Source: JABDMH01 sp965223025 (GTDB lineage Bacteria > Bacteroidota > Bacteroidia > Chitinophagales > Saprospiraceae). Taken from it: a DNA stretch of 64,000 bases. Within the stretch, counting starts at the first letter, position 1, and each line of letters begins with the position of its first letter. The stretch spans positions 2,285,085 to 2,349,084 of the forward strand of contig CBDCVP010000022.1 in the NCBI GenBank assembly GCA_965223025.1, read 5' to 3'. Both the position numbers and the translations under genes were made by a program. The notes beneath the pieces were generated by a model. The model saw nothing but the letters and a program-made list of their open reading frames with translations, was not told where the DNA came from and did no database searches. Of this stretch, positions 35,759 through 43,889 are shown piece by piece.

Positions 35759-35768
35759 GGTGATCACC
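35759..35768. repeat. Palindrome GGTGATCACC upstream of uppS, possible operator
   Basis: This is a perfect 10-bp palindrome 24 bp upstream of the uppS -7 box. Its TGATCAC core recurs at 35728-35734, 33 bp away (about three helical turns). The regulator is unknown. Confidence 0.3.
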
Positions 35769-35792
35769 CTATACAGTGGCCAAATCATTTTG

Positions 35793-35800
35793 TAACTTTG
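35793..35800 (+). promoter_or_regulatory. -7 promoter box (TAACTTTG) for uppS
   Basis: TAACTTTG matches TAnnTTTG, 53 nt before the uppS start. No convincing -33 TTG. Confidence 0.5.
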
Positions 35801-35853
35801 GCGTCAGCAAACGGCATGGACTTAATTAGGATACACCTTTCATTGAATATTTG

Positions 35854-36591
35854 GTGAGTACAAAAGAGAAGATCGATCTTCAGCGATTGCCTAGACACAT
35901 CGCCATCATTATGGATGGCAATGGACGCTGGGCAAAGAAGCGTAACCGACCCCGAATATTTGGGCATCGCAATGGAGTGAAAGCTGTGCGAGAGGTCTCT
36001 GAGGCAGCGGCTGAAATCGGCGTTGAGTTTCTCACGCTGTACGCCTTTTCCACAGAAAATTGGAGCCGCCCTCAACCGGAAGTCAACGCACTTATGACTC
36101 TGCTAGTGGAGACGATACGCAAGGAGGTGTCGACCCTAATGGAAAACAACATAAGGCTGAAAGCTACTGGCGACTTGGGAAAATTGCCACAGAAGACCTT
36201 AGCAGCCTTGCAGGAAGGGATAAAGATCACCTCCCAAAATGATCGTATGACGCTGACCCTAGCCTTGAATTACAGCTCTAGATGGGAGATTGTCGATGCA
36301 GCCAGAAGGATAGCCAGAGATGTCGATCAAGGGAGCTTGGATCTGATGCAAATAGACACTGAAGTCTTTTCTCGATATCTCAGCACACAGGCACCAGATC
36401 CCGAGCTGTTGATTCGTACCAGCGGTGAGCGAAGGATCAGTAATTTTCTCCTCTGGCAAATTGCATACTGTGAGCTTTATTTTACGCCTGTTTTTTGGCC
36501 AGAATTTAGAAAAAAACATTTTTACGAAGCCGTCATCGATTTTCAAAACAGGGAGCGAAGGTTTGGTAAGATAAGTGAGCAAATCGTTTGA
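35854..36591 (+). CDS. uppS: Isoprenyl transferase / undecaprenyl diphosphate synthase
   Basis: UppS extends farnesyl diphosphate to the C55 lipid carrier used for peptidoglycan and surface glycans. The 245-residue protein has the catalytic Asp in MDGNGRWAKKR (about 20-30), the FGHRNG block, and the C-terminal RTSGERRISNFLLWQ and FTPVFWPEF motifs. There is no ATG at the start; the GTG at 35854 or the TTG at 35851 begins the family-like sequence. It precedes bamA, a gene order common in bacteria. Here bamA seems to have its own promoter. Confidence 0.95.
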   Translation: MSTKEKIDLQRLPRHIAIIMDGNGRWAKKRNRPRIFGHRNGVKAVREVSEAAAEIGVEFLTLYAFSTENWSRPQPEVNALMTLLVETIRKEVSTLMENNIRLKATGDLGKLPQKTLAALQEGIKITSQNDRMTLTLALNYSSRWEIVDAARRIARDVDQGSLDLMQIDTEVFSRYLSTQAPDPELLIRTSGERRISNFLLWQIAYCELYFTPVFWPEFRKKHFYEAVIDFQNRERRFGKISEQIV

Positions 36592-36701
36592 GACCATCAA
36601 AGGTATCGGTGAAAGTAGATCTGGGAGGTCTCCAGATGATGGTTGAGCATGGCTTTAATGGCCTTAAGAAAACGTTAACTCCAGAAATCGCTGGCAACAG
36701 T

Positions 36702-36709
36702 TACCTTTG
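36702..36709 (+). promoter_or_regulatory. -7 promoter box (TACCTTTG) for bamA
   Basis: TACCTTTG matches TAnnTTTG 34 nt before the bamA ATG at 36744. It falls inside the 5' extension of the open frame, which supports the shorter bamA start. Confidence 0.5.
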
Positions 36710-36743
36710 GCGATCGTTTTTACGATTACATGACGCATTAGGG

Positions 36744-39308
36744 ATGAGATACTGCACATTTTTCTTCTTTCTCTGCTTTGGTTTGGCGGATTTCGTGATT
36801 GCCCAAGACAGCATTCCCGTACTTCCCGAGGCAGTGGTGGACTATTCTGATAAGCAGGAGTTTGAGATCGGGGAGGTAAACATCGTCGGTGCCAAGTTTA
36901 CGGATGAAAATGCCATCAGGGTGGTCTCCGGATTGAAGAAAGGCAAAAAGATCAATATACCCGGTGACGAGATCTCTAATGCCATCGAAGCCCTGTGGCG
37001 GCAGAAGCTATTTACCGACATTCAAATCATCAAGGACAAGACCATTGGAGACGTCGTTTTCTTAACGATCGTGCTGCAGGAGCGACCCAGGCTCTCCCGA
37101 TTTACCTATAGTGGCATCAAAAAAGTATATGAAGAGGATCTCAATGAGCTCCTCAAGCCATTTTTACTCCGTGGCGGTATTGTAACGGATGCTACCAAGA
37201 TGAATTCTAAGACTGCCATTGAAAATTTTCTAATCAAGAAGGGATATCTAGATGCAGAAGTAGAGATCATTGAAAAAGAAGATACCAAGGCAAAAAATGC
37301 CATCGTCCTGGAGTTTAAAGTAGACCGAAATGATCGGATCAAGGTAGAAGACATAGTGATCAATGGCAACGACAACGCCTCTGACAAAAAGATCCGCAAA
37401 CAGATGAAGAATACCAAATGGCGTAAGCGCTTTTTGGCTTCTTCCAAGTTCATCAAAGCTGATTTTGAAGAGGACCTTAACACCATCATAGACTACTACA
37501 ATACCATCGGATTTAGGGACGCCCGCGTGATCGGCGATAGCCTTTGGCGAGACAGTGAGGGAAAGCTCTATCTGAGTATAGATCTCGAAGAGGGGAATCA
37601 GTACTATTTTAGGGATATTACCTGGAAGGGTAATTCCATCTATCCAGATGAGGCATTGCAGGATCGACTCGATATTAAGGCAGGTGATGTCTACAATCAA
37701 GAGTTGCTGGATCAACGACTCAGTTTCAGCATGGATGGTAGAGATGTGAGTTCGCTGTATATGGACAACGGTTATCTGTTTTTTAGGGTAGATCCGACCG
37801 AAGTGGCCATTGATAATGATAGCATAGATCTTGAGATGCGCATCTTCGAAGGGCCTCAAGCCACGATAGACCGGGTGAAGATTATGGGTAATGACCGTAC
37901 CCACGAGCATGTGATCCGCAGGGAGTTGCGTACCAAACCCGGAGAAAAGTTTAGCCGGGCTGAATTGATCAGATCACAGCGTCAAATCATCAATTTGGGG
38001 TACTTCAACCAAGAAAGCCTGGGCATGAATACGCCCGTCAACGCCAATCGTGGCACTGTTGATATCGAATATACCGTTGAGGAGAAGTCTTCAGATCAAC
38101 TGGAGCTCTCTGCTGGTTACCAACCGGGCAACTCCTTCTATCGGGGTGGTTTGATCGGCACACTAGGAGTGACCTTCAACAATTTTTCCCTCCGCAATCT
38201 TTTTGAAGGTAAAGCATGGAGCCCGCTGCCACAGGGTGATGGACAAAGGCTCTCGATAAGGGGCCAGACCAACGGTAACTTTTATCAGTCGTACAACTTC
38301 TCGTTTACGGAGCCATGGTTGGGAGGTAAGAAGCCAAATTCGATGACTTTGGCAGCATTTTACACGAGGAGTTCACGTGGATTTTCTGCCATAATCGATG
38401 ATCCATCCTCTTTTTCCATCGGTCAGGTTTCCATTGGATTGGGCTCTCGCCTCAATTGGCCAGATGACAACTTTGTCACCAACTCGACCATCAATTTGCA
38501 GCGGATCACGCTTAATGAGTTCGATGGGATATTCCTGTTACCAAATGGGTCGTCGATTGCAGATGGTGGATTCAACAACTTCTATTTCCAGCAGACCTTT
38601 GCTCGCAGTACAGTGGCTGAACCTATCTTCCCAAAGGATGGCTCCTCTTTTAGTTTGACCCTGCAGCTAACACCTCCTTATAGCTTCCTAAACGGAAAGA
38701 ATTATGATGAGCTCTCACCACAGGAAAAGTATCGTTTCATCGAATACCACAAGTGGAAGTTTACCGGTGAATGGTACAAAACAGTCTGGAAGAACATGGT
38801 GTTGAAAGTAACAGCGAAAATGGGATTCTTAGGTTTCTACAATAACAAGGTGGGGCCTTCACCATTTGAGCGGTTTGAATTTGCGGCTGAGCCCCTCGCC
38901 AATCAGTTTACCATTACCGGTCGTGATCAGGTCTATTTCCGAGGTTACGAAACCCAAGATTTTCCAGCCCAGATATCACCTAATGGAAGAACGATCGGCG
39001 GTGCTTCCATATTCAACAAGTACTCCATTGAGTTGCGCTACCCCATATCGCTAAATCCCAGCAGCACTATCTATGTGCTCACCTTTGCAGATGCCGGGAA
39101 TGCATGGAGCAGTTTTAAGACTTATGATCCGTTTGACTTAAAACGGGCAGTGGGTGCTGGCTTGCGTGTATTCCTACCGATGTTTGGTACACTTGGTTTT
39201 GACTATGGATTCGGCTTCGACAATACTCGGGTCCTCAATGATCCCGAGGGATACAAGCTGACGGATCTCGGTAAATTTACGGTCATTCTTGGATTTGAGC
39301 CGGAATAA
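36744..39308 (+). CDS. bamA: Outer-membrane protein assembly factor BamA
   Basis: BamA inserts beta-barrel proteins into the outer membrane. From the ATG at 36744 the protein has 854 residues with a signal peptide (about 1-20, ending VIAQ); the frame extends to a TTG at 36588 without family-like sequence. It has five POTRA domains (about 35-440), for example those starting EFEIGEVNIVG and IKVEDIVINGN, and then a C-terminal barrel (about 470-854) ending in the usual beta-signal region with Phe two residues from the end. RGYE at about 732 corresponds to the conserved VRGF/Y motif of loop 6. It follows uppS by 152 nt. The skp/ompH genes that often follow are absent here. Confidence 0.94.
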   Translation: MRYCTFFFFLCFGLADFVIAQDSIPVLPEAVVDYSDKQEFEIGEVNIVGAKFTDENAIRVVSGLKKGKKINIPGDEISNAIEALWRQKLFTDIQIIKDKTIGDVVFLTIVLQERPRLSRFTYSGIKKVYEEDLNELLKPFLLRGGIVTDATKMNSKTAIENFLIKKGYLDAEVEIIEKEDTKAKNAIVLEFKVDRNDRIKVEDIVINGNDNASDKKIRKQMKNTKWRKRFLASSKFIKADFEEDLNTIIDYYNTIGFRDARVIGDSLWRDSEGKLYLSIDLEEGNQYYFRDITWKGNSIYPDEALQDRLDIKAGDVYNQELLDQRLSFSMDGRDVSSLYMDNGYLFFRVDPTEVAIDNDSIDLEMRIFEGPQATIDRVKIMGNDRTHEHVIRRELRTKPGEKFSRAELIRSQRQIINLGYFNQESLGMNTPVNANRGTVDIEYTVEEKSSDQLELSAGYQPGNSFYRGGLIGTLGVTFNNFSLRNLFEGKAWSPLPQGDGQRLSIRGQTNGNFYQSYNFSFTEPWLGGKKPNSMTLAAFYTRSSRGFSAIIDDPSSFSIGQVSIGLGSRLNWPDDNFVTNSTINLQRITLNEFDGIFLLPNGSSIADGGFNNFYFQQTFARSTVAEPIFPKDGSSFSLTLQLTPPYSFLNGKNYDELSPQEKYRFIEYHKWKFTGEWYKTVWKNMVLKVTAKMGFLGFYNNKVGPSPFERFEFAAEPLANQFTITGRDQVYFRGYETQDFPAQISPNGRTIGGASIFNKYSIELRYPISLNPSSTIYVLTFADAGNAWSSFKTYDPFDLKRAVGAGLRVFLPMFGTLGFDYGFGFDNTRVLNDPEGYKLTDLGKFTVILGFEPE

Positions 39309-39454
39309 GGCCATTCATTGCAATAAACACCTGCCTGCTACCCGTTCACCAATATTGTATCACCTGCAAGTAAATGTCTGATCATCCTGGCTTTTGATGG
39401 CCATGAGCTTGGTATGTGATCTGTATGAAGGCATCGGCCTCATCTCAACCCAAT

Positions 39455-40240
39455 TCATCTTTCACTATGGTACTCTTGGCTTATCACGCCCTTTTCCTTC
39501 AGCTGATACATGGATAGCGACACCAATCTCAGTCGCTGCAAGAAATGCATACCACTTACCTTCAATACTCCGAGACCATAGATGATGCTGCGTTTGAGAT
39601 TGATGCTGGATGCATCGTCAAAGTAATGGGCGGGGCAGGTCACCTCTCCGATGGTGTATCCAGCATAAATGATTTGAGACAGCACTTCATTGTCAAAGAT
39701 GAAATCATCATTATTTTGCTCAAAATTAATGGAGCGAAGTACTGAATGATGGTAGGCTCGATAACCAGTGTGATATTCCGACAGTTTATGGTTGACCAGC
39801 AAGTTTTGTATGAAGGTGAGCAGGCGGTTAGCAATATATTTATATCTGGGCATCCCTCCTTTGAGCGCGCCCTTTCCCAATATTCTTGAGGCCAAGACCA
39901 CGTCAAAAATTCGGTGTGCGATCATCGTGACCATGGCGGTAATGAGTTTGGGGGTATACTGATAGTCAGGATGCAGCATAATAATGATATCGGCATTTAA
40001 GTCCAGTGCAGCACGATAGAGGCTCTTTTGGTTGGCTCCGTAGCCTCGATTCTGATCGTGTCTGACAATGTGCTTAATGCCTAATTGTCTTGCCTTGGGT
40101 ACCGTATCATCGACACTATCGTCATCACATAGTATGACTTCATCCACTATGTTAAAGGGGATCTCGCGATAGGTCTGTGCCAGCGTACTTGCCGCATTGT
40201 AGGCAGGAAGCACCACCACTATTTTTTGATCCAGGTACAT
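39455..40240 (-). CDS. Glycosyltransferase family 2 (dolichyl-phosphate mannose synthase-like)
   Basis: This 261-residue GT-A enzyme adds a sugar from a nucleotide donor to a lipid or glycan acceptor. It has the N-terminal VVVLPAYNA, the nucleotide-binding Asp cluster CDDDSVDDT (about 38-46) and a second DxD-like site at DIIIMLHPDYQYTP (the Asp of HPDYQ). The protein has no clear membrane anchor, but it has basic C-terminal helices. Transcribed after the DUF5606 gene with a gap of 156 nt that holds nothing I can name. Confidence 0.9.
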   Translation of the reverse strand: MYLDQKIVVVLPAYNAASTLAQTYREIPFNIVDEVILCDDDSVDDTVPKARQLGIKHIVRHDQNRGYGANQKSLYRAALDLNADIIIMLHPDYQYTPKLITAMVTMIAHRIFDVVLASRILGKGALKGGMPRYKYIANRLLTFIQNLLVNHKLSEYHTGYRAYHHSVLRSINFEQNNDDFIFDNEVLSQIIYAGYTIGEVTCPAHYFDDASSINLKRSIIYGLGVLKVSGMHFLQRLRLVSLSMYQLKEKGVISQEYHSER

Positions 40241-40396
40241 GTTATGTGGTTTCTCTCATTTTTCTGCGAGACCGTGCTATAGAATGATCGATGCCTTAAT
40301 AAATGACCGCTAAAGACAATTCGGAGACTACCTGCGATCTTCTGTCTCCTTAACATCAGAAGGACATTACTCTTGTTCATCAATGGGTTTTGTTGC

Positions 40397-40801
40397 TCAC
40401 TCTTCCTCGTCATTGACCTGTGCTAATAGATTTCGTTCATCAAGGAAGTTATACCATTTGATCATCTTCTTGATGTCTTTGGGATATACCCTTGTTGGGT
40501 CATGATCGGGGAGGATATGTTGGAAATAAGTGCGCAACGTACTGTTATCTGAATTATGGGCTGGAGGTGGATGATCATGCTGGGCGACATACATTTTTTG
40601 CAACACTTCTGTCAGTGGTACTGAATCATTTAACGTAAATACCGCTATGGTCTCAAGGGGCGAAAATTGGTGTTTCCGTACGGAGGCAAATCGTCTTTTA
40701 CCATCATCGAGGTTCTCAATAATCAGTCCATTGGGTCGATTGCTGGCCACTTTATATAGTCCCGGCAGTCCACTGACGGCCATCAGTTCTTCAAGTTTCA
40801 T
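40397..40801 (-). CDS. DUF5606 family protein
   Basis: This small soluble protein of 134 residues matches the Bacteroidota-specific DUF5606 family: the start LEELMAVSGLPGLYKV, then NRPNGLIIENLD, and the late YPKDIKKMIKWYNFL. The function is unknown. It follows the fused E1 gene by 14 nt and is presumably co-transcribed with it. Confidence 0.88.
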   Translation of the reverse strand: MKLEELMAVSGLPGLYKVASNRPNGLIIENLDDGKRRFASVRKHQFSPLETIAVFTLNDSVPLTEVLQKMYVAQHDHPPPAHNSDNSTLRTYFQHILPDHDPTRVYPKDIKKMIKWYNFLDERNLLAQVNDEEE

Positions 40802-40815
40802 CTATCTTGGCGATT

Positions 40816-42807
40816 TTAGAATGTTAATAAGTGCTCAATTTTTTCCATCAATCTTTGCTTTGGCAGGTACTGTTCTTCCAATGTTCTGGCGAATGGCACC
40901 GGAGTGTCCAGTCCTGCACATCTCATCACCGGTGCATCCAAATACTCGAAAAGATGTTCGCTAATATACGCGCTGATTTCGGCACCAACACCACCGGTCA
41001 AAGATGCTTCGTGTAAAATCAGTGCCCTACCCGTTTTTAGCACGCTCGTCTTCATGCTGTCATAGTCCAAAGGTTGGAGTGTCCGGAGATCTAAGATTTC
41101 GATGTCCTTCCCAGAAAGATGTACGGCTTCCTGTGCCCAGCCTACTCCAATACCGTAGGTGATCAGGGTGGCCTCTGTTCCAGCTCGCACAAGCTGAGCC
41201 TTACCCAACGGTATGGTATAGGGAGATGTGGGCACGGGCCCCTGACTGGATCGATACAGGTATTTGTGTTCGAAAAAGAGCACAGGATTGGGATCCTGGA
41301 GGCTGGCCATCAGCAGTCCCTTGGCGTCGTATGGGTTGGATGGTACAACGATCTTTAGACCAGGAACCGATAAAAACCAAGCTTCTGTATTCTGTGAGTG
41401 AAATGGTCCCGCAGCGACACTTCCTCCCGTAGGTAATCTCAGCGTGACATTGACAGCATGCCCCCACCGGTAATGTGTTTTTGCCAGGTTATTGACTACC
41501 TGGTTAAAACCACAACTGATGAAGTCGGCAAATTGCAACTCTACCATGGCTGAGTAACCAGCAAAAGTCAAACCCATGGCGGCGCCAATCACGGCACTCT
41601 CACAGAGTGGTGTATCCCTGACCCGCTCTGCACCATACTGGTCGATCAGGCCTGCGGTAGCTTTAAAGACTCCACCGTAGATACCAATGTCTTGCCCCAT
41701 GAGTATCAGGTGGTCGTCGTTTTCCATGGCTTGGTGTAGAGCCTCGTTGATGGCATCGATATATCTGATGATGCGATTACCAGCATGGCGTTCAGCTGGA
41801 TGCTTGCGATCGCTATCATCAGCATAAACATCTTTAAGTTCCAGGGCCCTGTCGGCTTTGACAGCTGGTTTTCTAAAAGCCAGGTCGACGGCTTCCTCGA
41901 TGCTGCCCCTCATCTGTGCATCCAGGCGTTCAAGATCTGTACTGGTGACTAGGTTAGCGGATATCAGGGTTTGTTTGAGACGAGCAATGGGGTCACGCTG
42001 TGACCATGCCTCCAGCAAATCATCAGGTACATATTTGGTACCCGAAGCTTCTTCATGGCCACGCATCCGAAAAGTTTTACACTCCACCATGATGGGTTCA
42101 GGGTGCTGACGCAGCTGCATACTCCAACTCTTGAAAAACTCATATACCTCCAGTGCGTTGTTGCCATCCAGCACAAAAGACTTCATGCCATATCCCGGGC
42201 CCTTGTCTGCTAGATCGTCTACCCGATATTGAGCCTGGGTAGGGGTGCTCAAAGCATAGCCATTGTTTTCAATGATGAAAATGACAGGAAGTTGCCACAC
42301 CGAAGCAAGATTAAGCGCCTCATGAAACTCACCTTCACTGGTCCCACCATCACCTGTAAAGGCAACGGACAGAGTAGGTGATTTAGATAGAGTATGCGCC
42401 AGTGCTGCCCCTACAGCCAGAGAAAGTTGGCTGCCCAAATGCGAAATCATTCCTACAATGTGATGTGGGAGACTCCCGAAATGAAACGATCGGTCTCTTC
42501 CCTTGGTAAAGCCGTCGGTCTTACCTTGCCATTGTGATAAAAGGCGCACAAGCGACACACCACGTGCAGTAAAGACACCTAGATTGCGATGCATCGGAAA
42601 GATCAGATCATCTTTCTGTAATGCCAGCGTGACTCCGCTTGATATGGCCTCCTGCCCTATGCCCGAAAACCACTTGGTTATCTTACCTTGCCTGAGCAGT
42701 GACAGCATTCGCTCTTCGACCATTCTGGAATACCGCATGGCCTTGTACAGCTCCAATTGCTCTGCAGCTGAAGCCTGGTAGTTCTGACCTGATGGCGATG
42801 GGTTCAT
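40816..42807 (-). CDS. 2-oxoacid dehydrogenase E1, alpha and beta subunits fused
   Basis: This 663-residue protein joins the two E1 subunits of a thiamine-diphosphate 2-oxoacid dehydrogenase. Its closest likeness is to the branched-chain (2-oxoisovalerate) complex, which gives precursors for branched fatty acids in Bacteroidota. The alpha part (about 15-325) has the ThDP motif running from GDG (152-154) to Asn181-Asn182. The beta part (about 345-663) has GQDIGIYGG and ESAVIGAAMG, and the C-terminal transketolase domain. The single chain is well known in this phylum. E2 and E3 are not encoded here. A -7 box ends 7 nt before the ATG. Confidence 0.92.
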   Translation of the reverse strand: MNPSPSGQNYQASAAEQLELYKAMRYSRMVEERMLSLLRQGKITKWFSGIGQEAISSGVTLALQKDDLIFPMHRNLGVFTARGVSLVRLLSQWQGKTDGFTKGRDRSFHFGSLPHHIVGMISHLGSQLSLAVGAALAHTLSKSPTLSVAFTGDGGTSEGEFHEALNLASVWQLPVIFIIENNGYALSTPTQAQYRVDDLADKGPGYGMKSFVLDGNNALEVYEFFKSWSMQLRQHPEPIMVECKTFRMRGHEEASGTKYVPDDLLEAWSQRDPIARLKQTLISANLVTSTDLERLDAQMRGSIEEAVDLAFRKPAVKADRALELKDVYADDSDRKHPAERHAGNRIIRYIDAINEALHQAMENDDHLILMGQDIGIYGGVFKATAGLIDQYGAERVRDTPLCESAVIGAAMGLTFAGYSAMVELQFADFISCGFNQVVNNLAKTHYRWGHAVNVTLRLPTGGSVAAGPFHSQNTEAWFLSVPGLKIVVPSNPYDAKGLLMASLQDPNPVLFFEHKYLYRSSQGPVPTSPYTIPLGKAQLVRAGTEATLITYGIGVGWAQEAVHLSGKDIEILDLRTLQPLDYDSMKTSVLKTGRALILHEASLTGGVGAEISAYISEHLFEYLDAPVMRCAGLDTPVPFARTLEEQYLPKQRLMEKIEHLLTF

Positions 42808-42814
42808 GCAGTTG

Positions 42815-42822
42815 CAAAGTTA
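42815..42822 (-). promoter_or_regulatory. -7 promoter box (TAACTTTG) for the fused E1 gene
   Basis: The minus strand reads TAACTTTG, a full TAnnTTTG match, ending 7 nt before the ATG at 42807; the mRNA would start at or next to the ATG. Confidence 0.55.
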
Positions 42823-42856
42823 ATCTCAGAATGCCATTTTTCCCACCCATTGCGAG

Positions 42857-43582
42857 TTAACCCTCGAGGACTTCTGCAAGGATTTTGTGCGTCTGGATCT
42901 CCGGTAGTTTTTCCAAGTGGAGTTTGTAAAAGGTAATTAGATTTTGAATCAATGCCCGGCGCTTAGTGCGGTCCAGTCGCACCAGATGAGCGGTGTCGAC
43001 TTCACAATTCAGACATTCTGATAACAATCCACTCATTTCCTCATTCAGTGAATAGACAGGGTGCTGAAATGGTTCAAAAGAACCGGTGGATAAATTGAAA
43101 TAGTGATCGGAGGCATTTGATCTGGTATTGGGAAGAAATCCCAGGTATCCGGAAAACCTAATGAGGAAAAGGATGTGTGTGTTATTGATCAATGCTTCAG
43201 GATGATCCAGGTATTGAAAGGTGTGCCACAAGAAATGATACAGATGTTCATTGGCCTCTCTTTCGCGGATGGTCTTCTGCACAACTTCGGTGATGAACAG
43301 TCCCACACTGCGACGATGAAAATCAAACGGAATGAATTTATAACTGTGGATCAAGTAGGTTTCTTTGACACGATTTAGATGCGCAGGATCTCTTAGATAC
43401 GCCACTACCTCAACCCAGTTCATTACTTGAAATAGGGATGCAGACATTCGCGCCTTGGGTTTGCGTACCCCACCTACGATAAAACTGACATATCCATGTG
43501 ACTTGGTATACAGATCAAAAATCAGGCTGGATTCGCCATACTTGATGGATCTAATGACCAGCCCTGTTGTCTTAATCAGCAT
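42857..43582 (-). CDS. recO: DNA repair protein RecO
   Basis: RecO helps load RecA onto SSB-coated DNA in the RecFOR pathway. The 241-residue protein has the N-terminal OB-fold (about 1-80; start TTGLVIRSIKYGESSLIFDLYT, and GGVRKPKAR near 37-45) and a helical C-terminal domain. I see no CxxC zinc pair, as is common in Bacteroidota RecO. It follows a small conserved gene by 9 nt. Confidence 0.92.
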   Translation of the reverse strand: MLIKTTGLVIRSIKYGESSLIFDLYTKSHGYVSFIVGGVRKPKARMSASLFQVMNWVEVVAYLRDPAHLNRVKETYLIHSYKFIPFDFHRRSVGLFITEVVQKTIREREANEHLYHFLWHTFQYLDHPEALINNTHILFLIRFSGYLGFLPNTRSNASDHYFNLSTGSFEPFQHPVYSLNEEMSGLLSECLNCEVDTAHLVRLDRTKRRALIQNLITFYKLHLEKLPEIQTHKILAEVLEG

Positions 43583-43591
43583 GATTTCAAT

Positions 43592-43879
43592 CTAAAAGTC
43601 GATCCAGTCCTGGAGTGGCTGCTGGCGGTATTTTTTCTTCGTTTCCATACGCAACAGTTGTCGCTCGATGATCAGTTTTGCCAAGGTGAGATTAGGAGGG
43701 TCGTCATGGTCTGGTGAAAGCGCTGCCGCCACTTTCTTCTCAGACACATCCATTCTGTACATCAATGACATAAAGGATTCCATGTCAGACAGCAGGAGAG
43801 AAGCGATCCGGTCTGCCAGGGTCTCAAGGAGTGCTTCATCATCCGTAGGATCGATCTGCTCCAGCTCAAACTGATCCAT
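43592..43879 (-). CDS. Conserved small protein of unknown function
   Basis: This acidic, helical protein has 95 residues from the ATG at 43879 (MDQFELEQ). The open frame goes on to 43921, where it would overlap the upstream gene by 32 nt, and the extra 14 residues are not obviously conserved. The pattern SLMYRMDVSEKKV (about 37-49) and LAKLIIERQLLRMETKKKY (about 64-82) recalls a conserved Bacteroidota family that I cannot name. It lies between the GH3-type gene and recO in one operon. Confidence 0.65.
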   Translation of the reverse strand: MDQFELEQIDPTDDEALLETLADRIASLLLSDMESFMSLMYRMDVSEKKVAAALSPDHDDPPNLTLAKLIIERQLLRMETKKKYRQQPLQDWIDF

Positions 43880-43889
43880 GATGAGTGCT

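Noticed and set aside
36588..36743. 52-codon N-terminal extension of bamA from a TTG
   Set aside because: The ATG at 36744 begins a clear signal peptide and a promoter box lies inside the extension.
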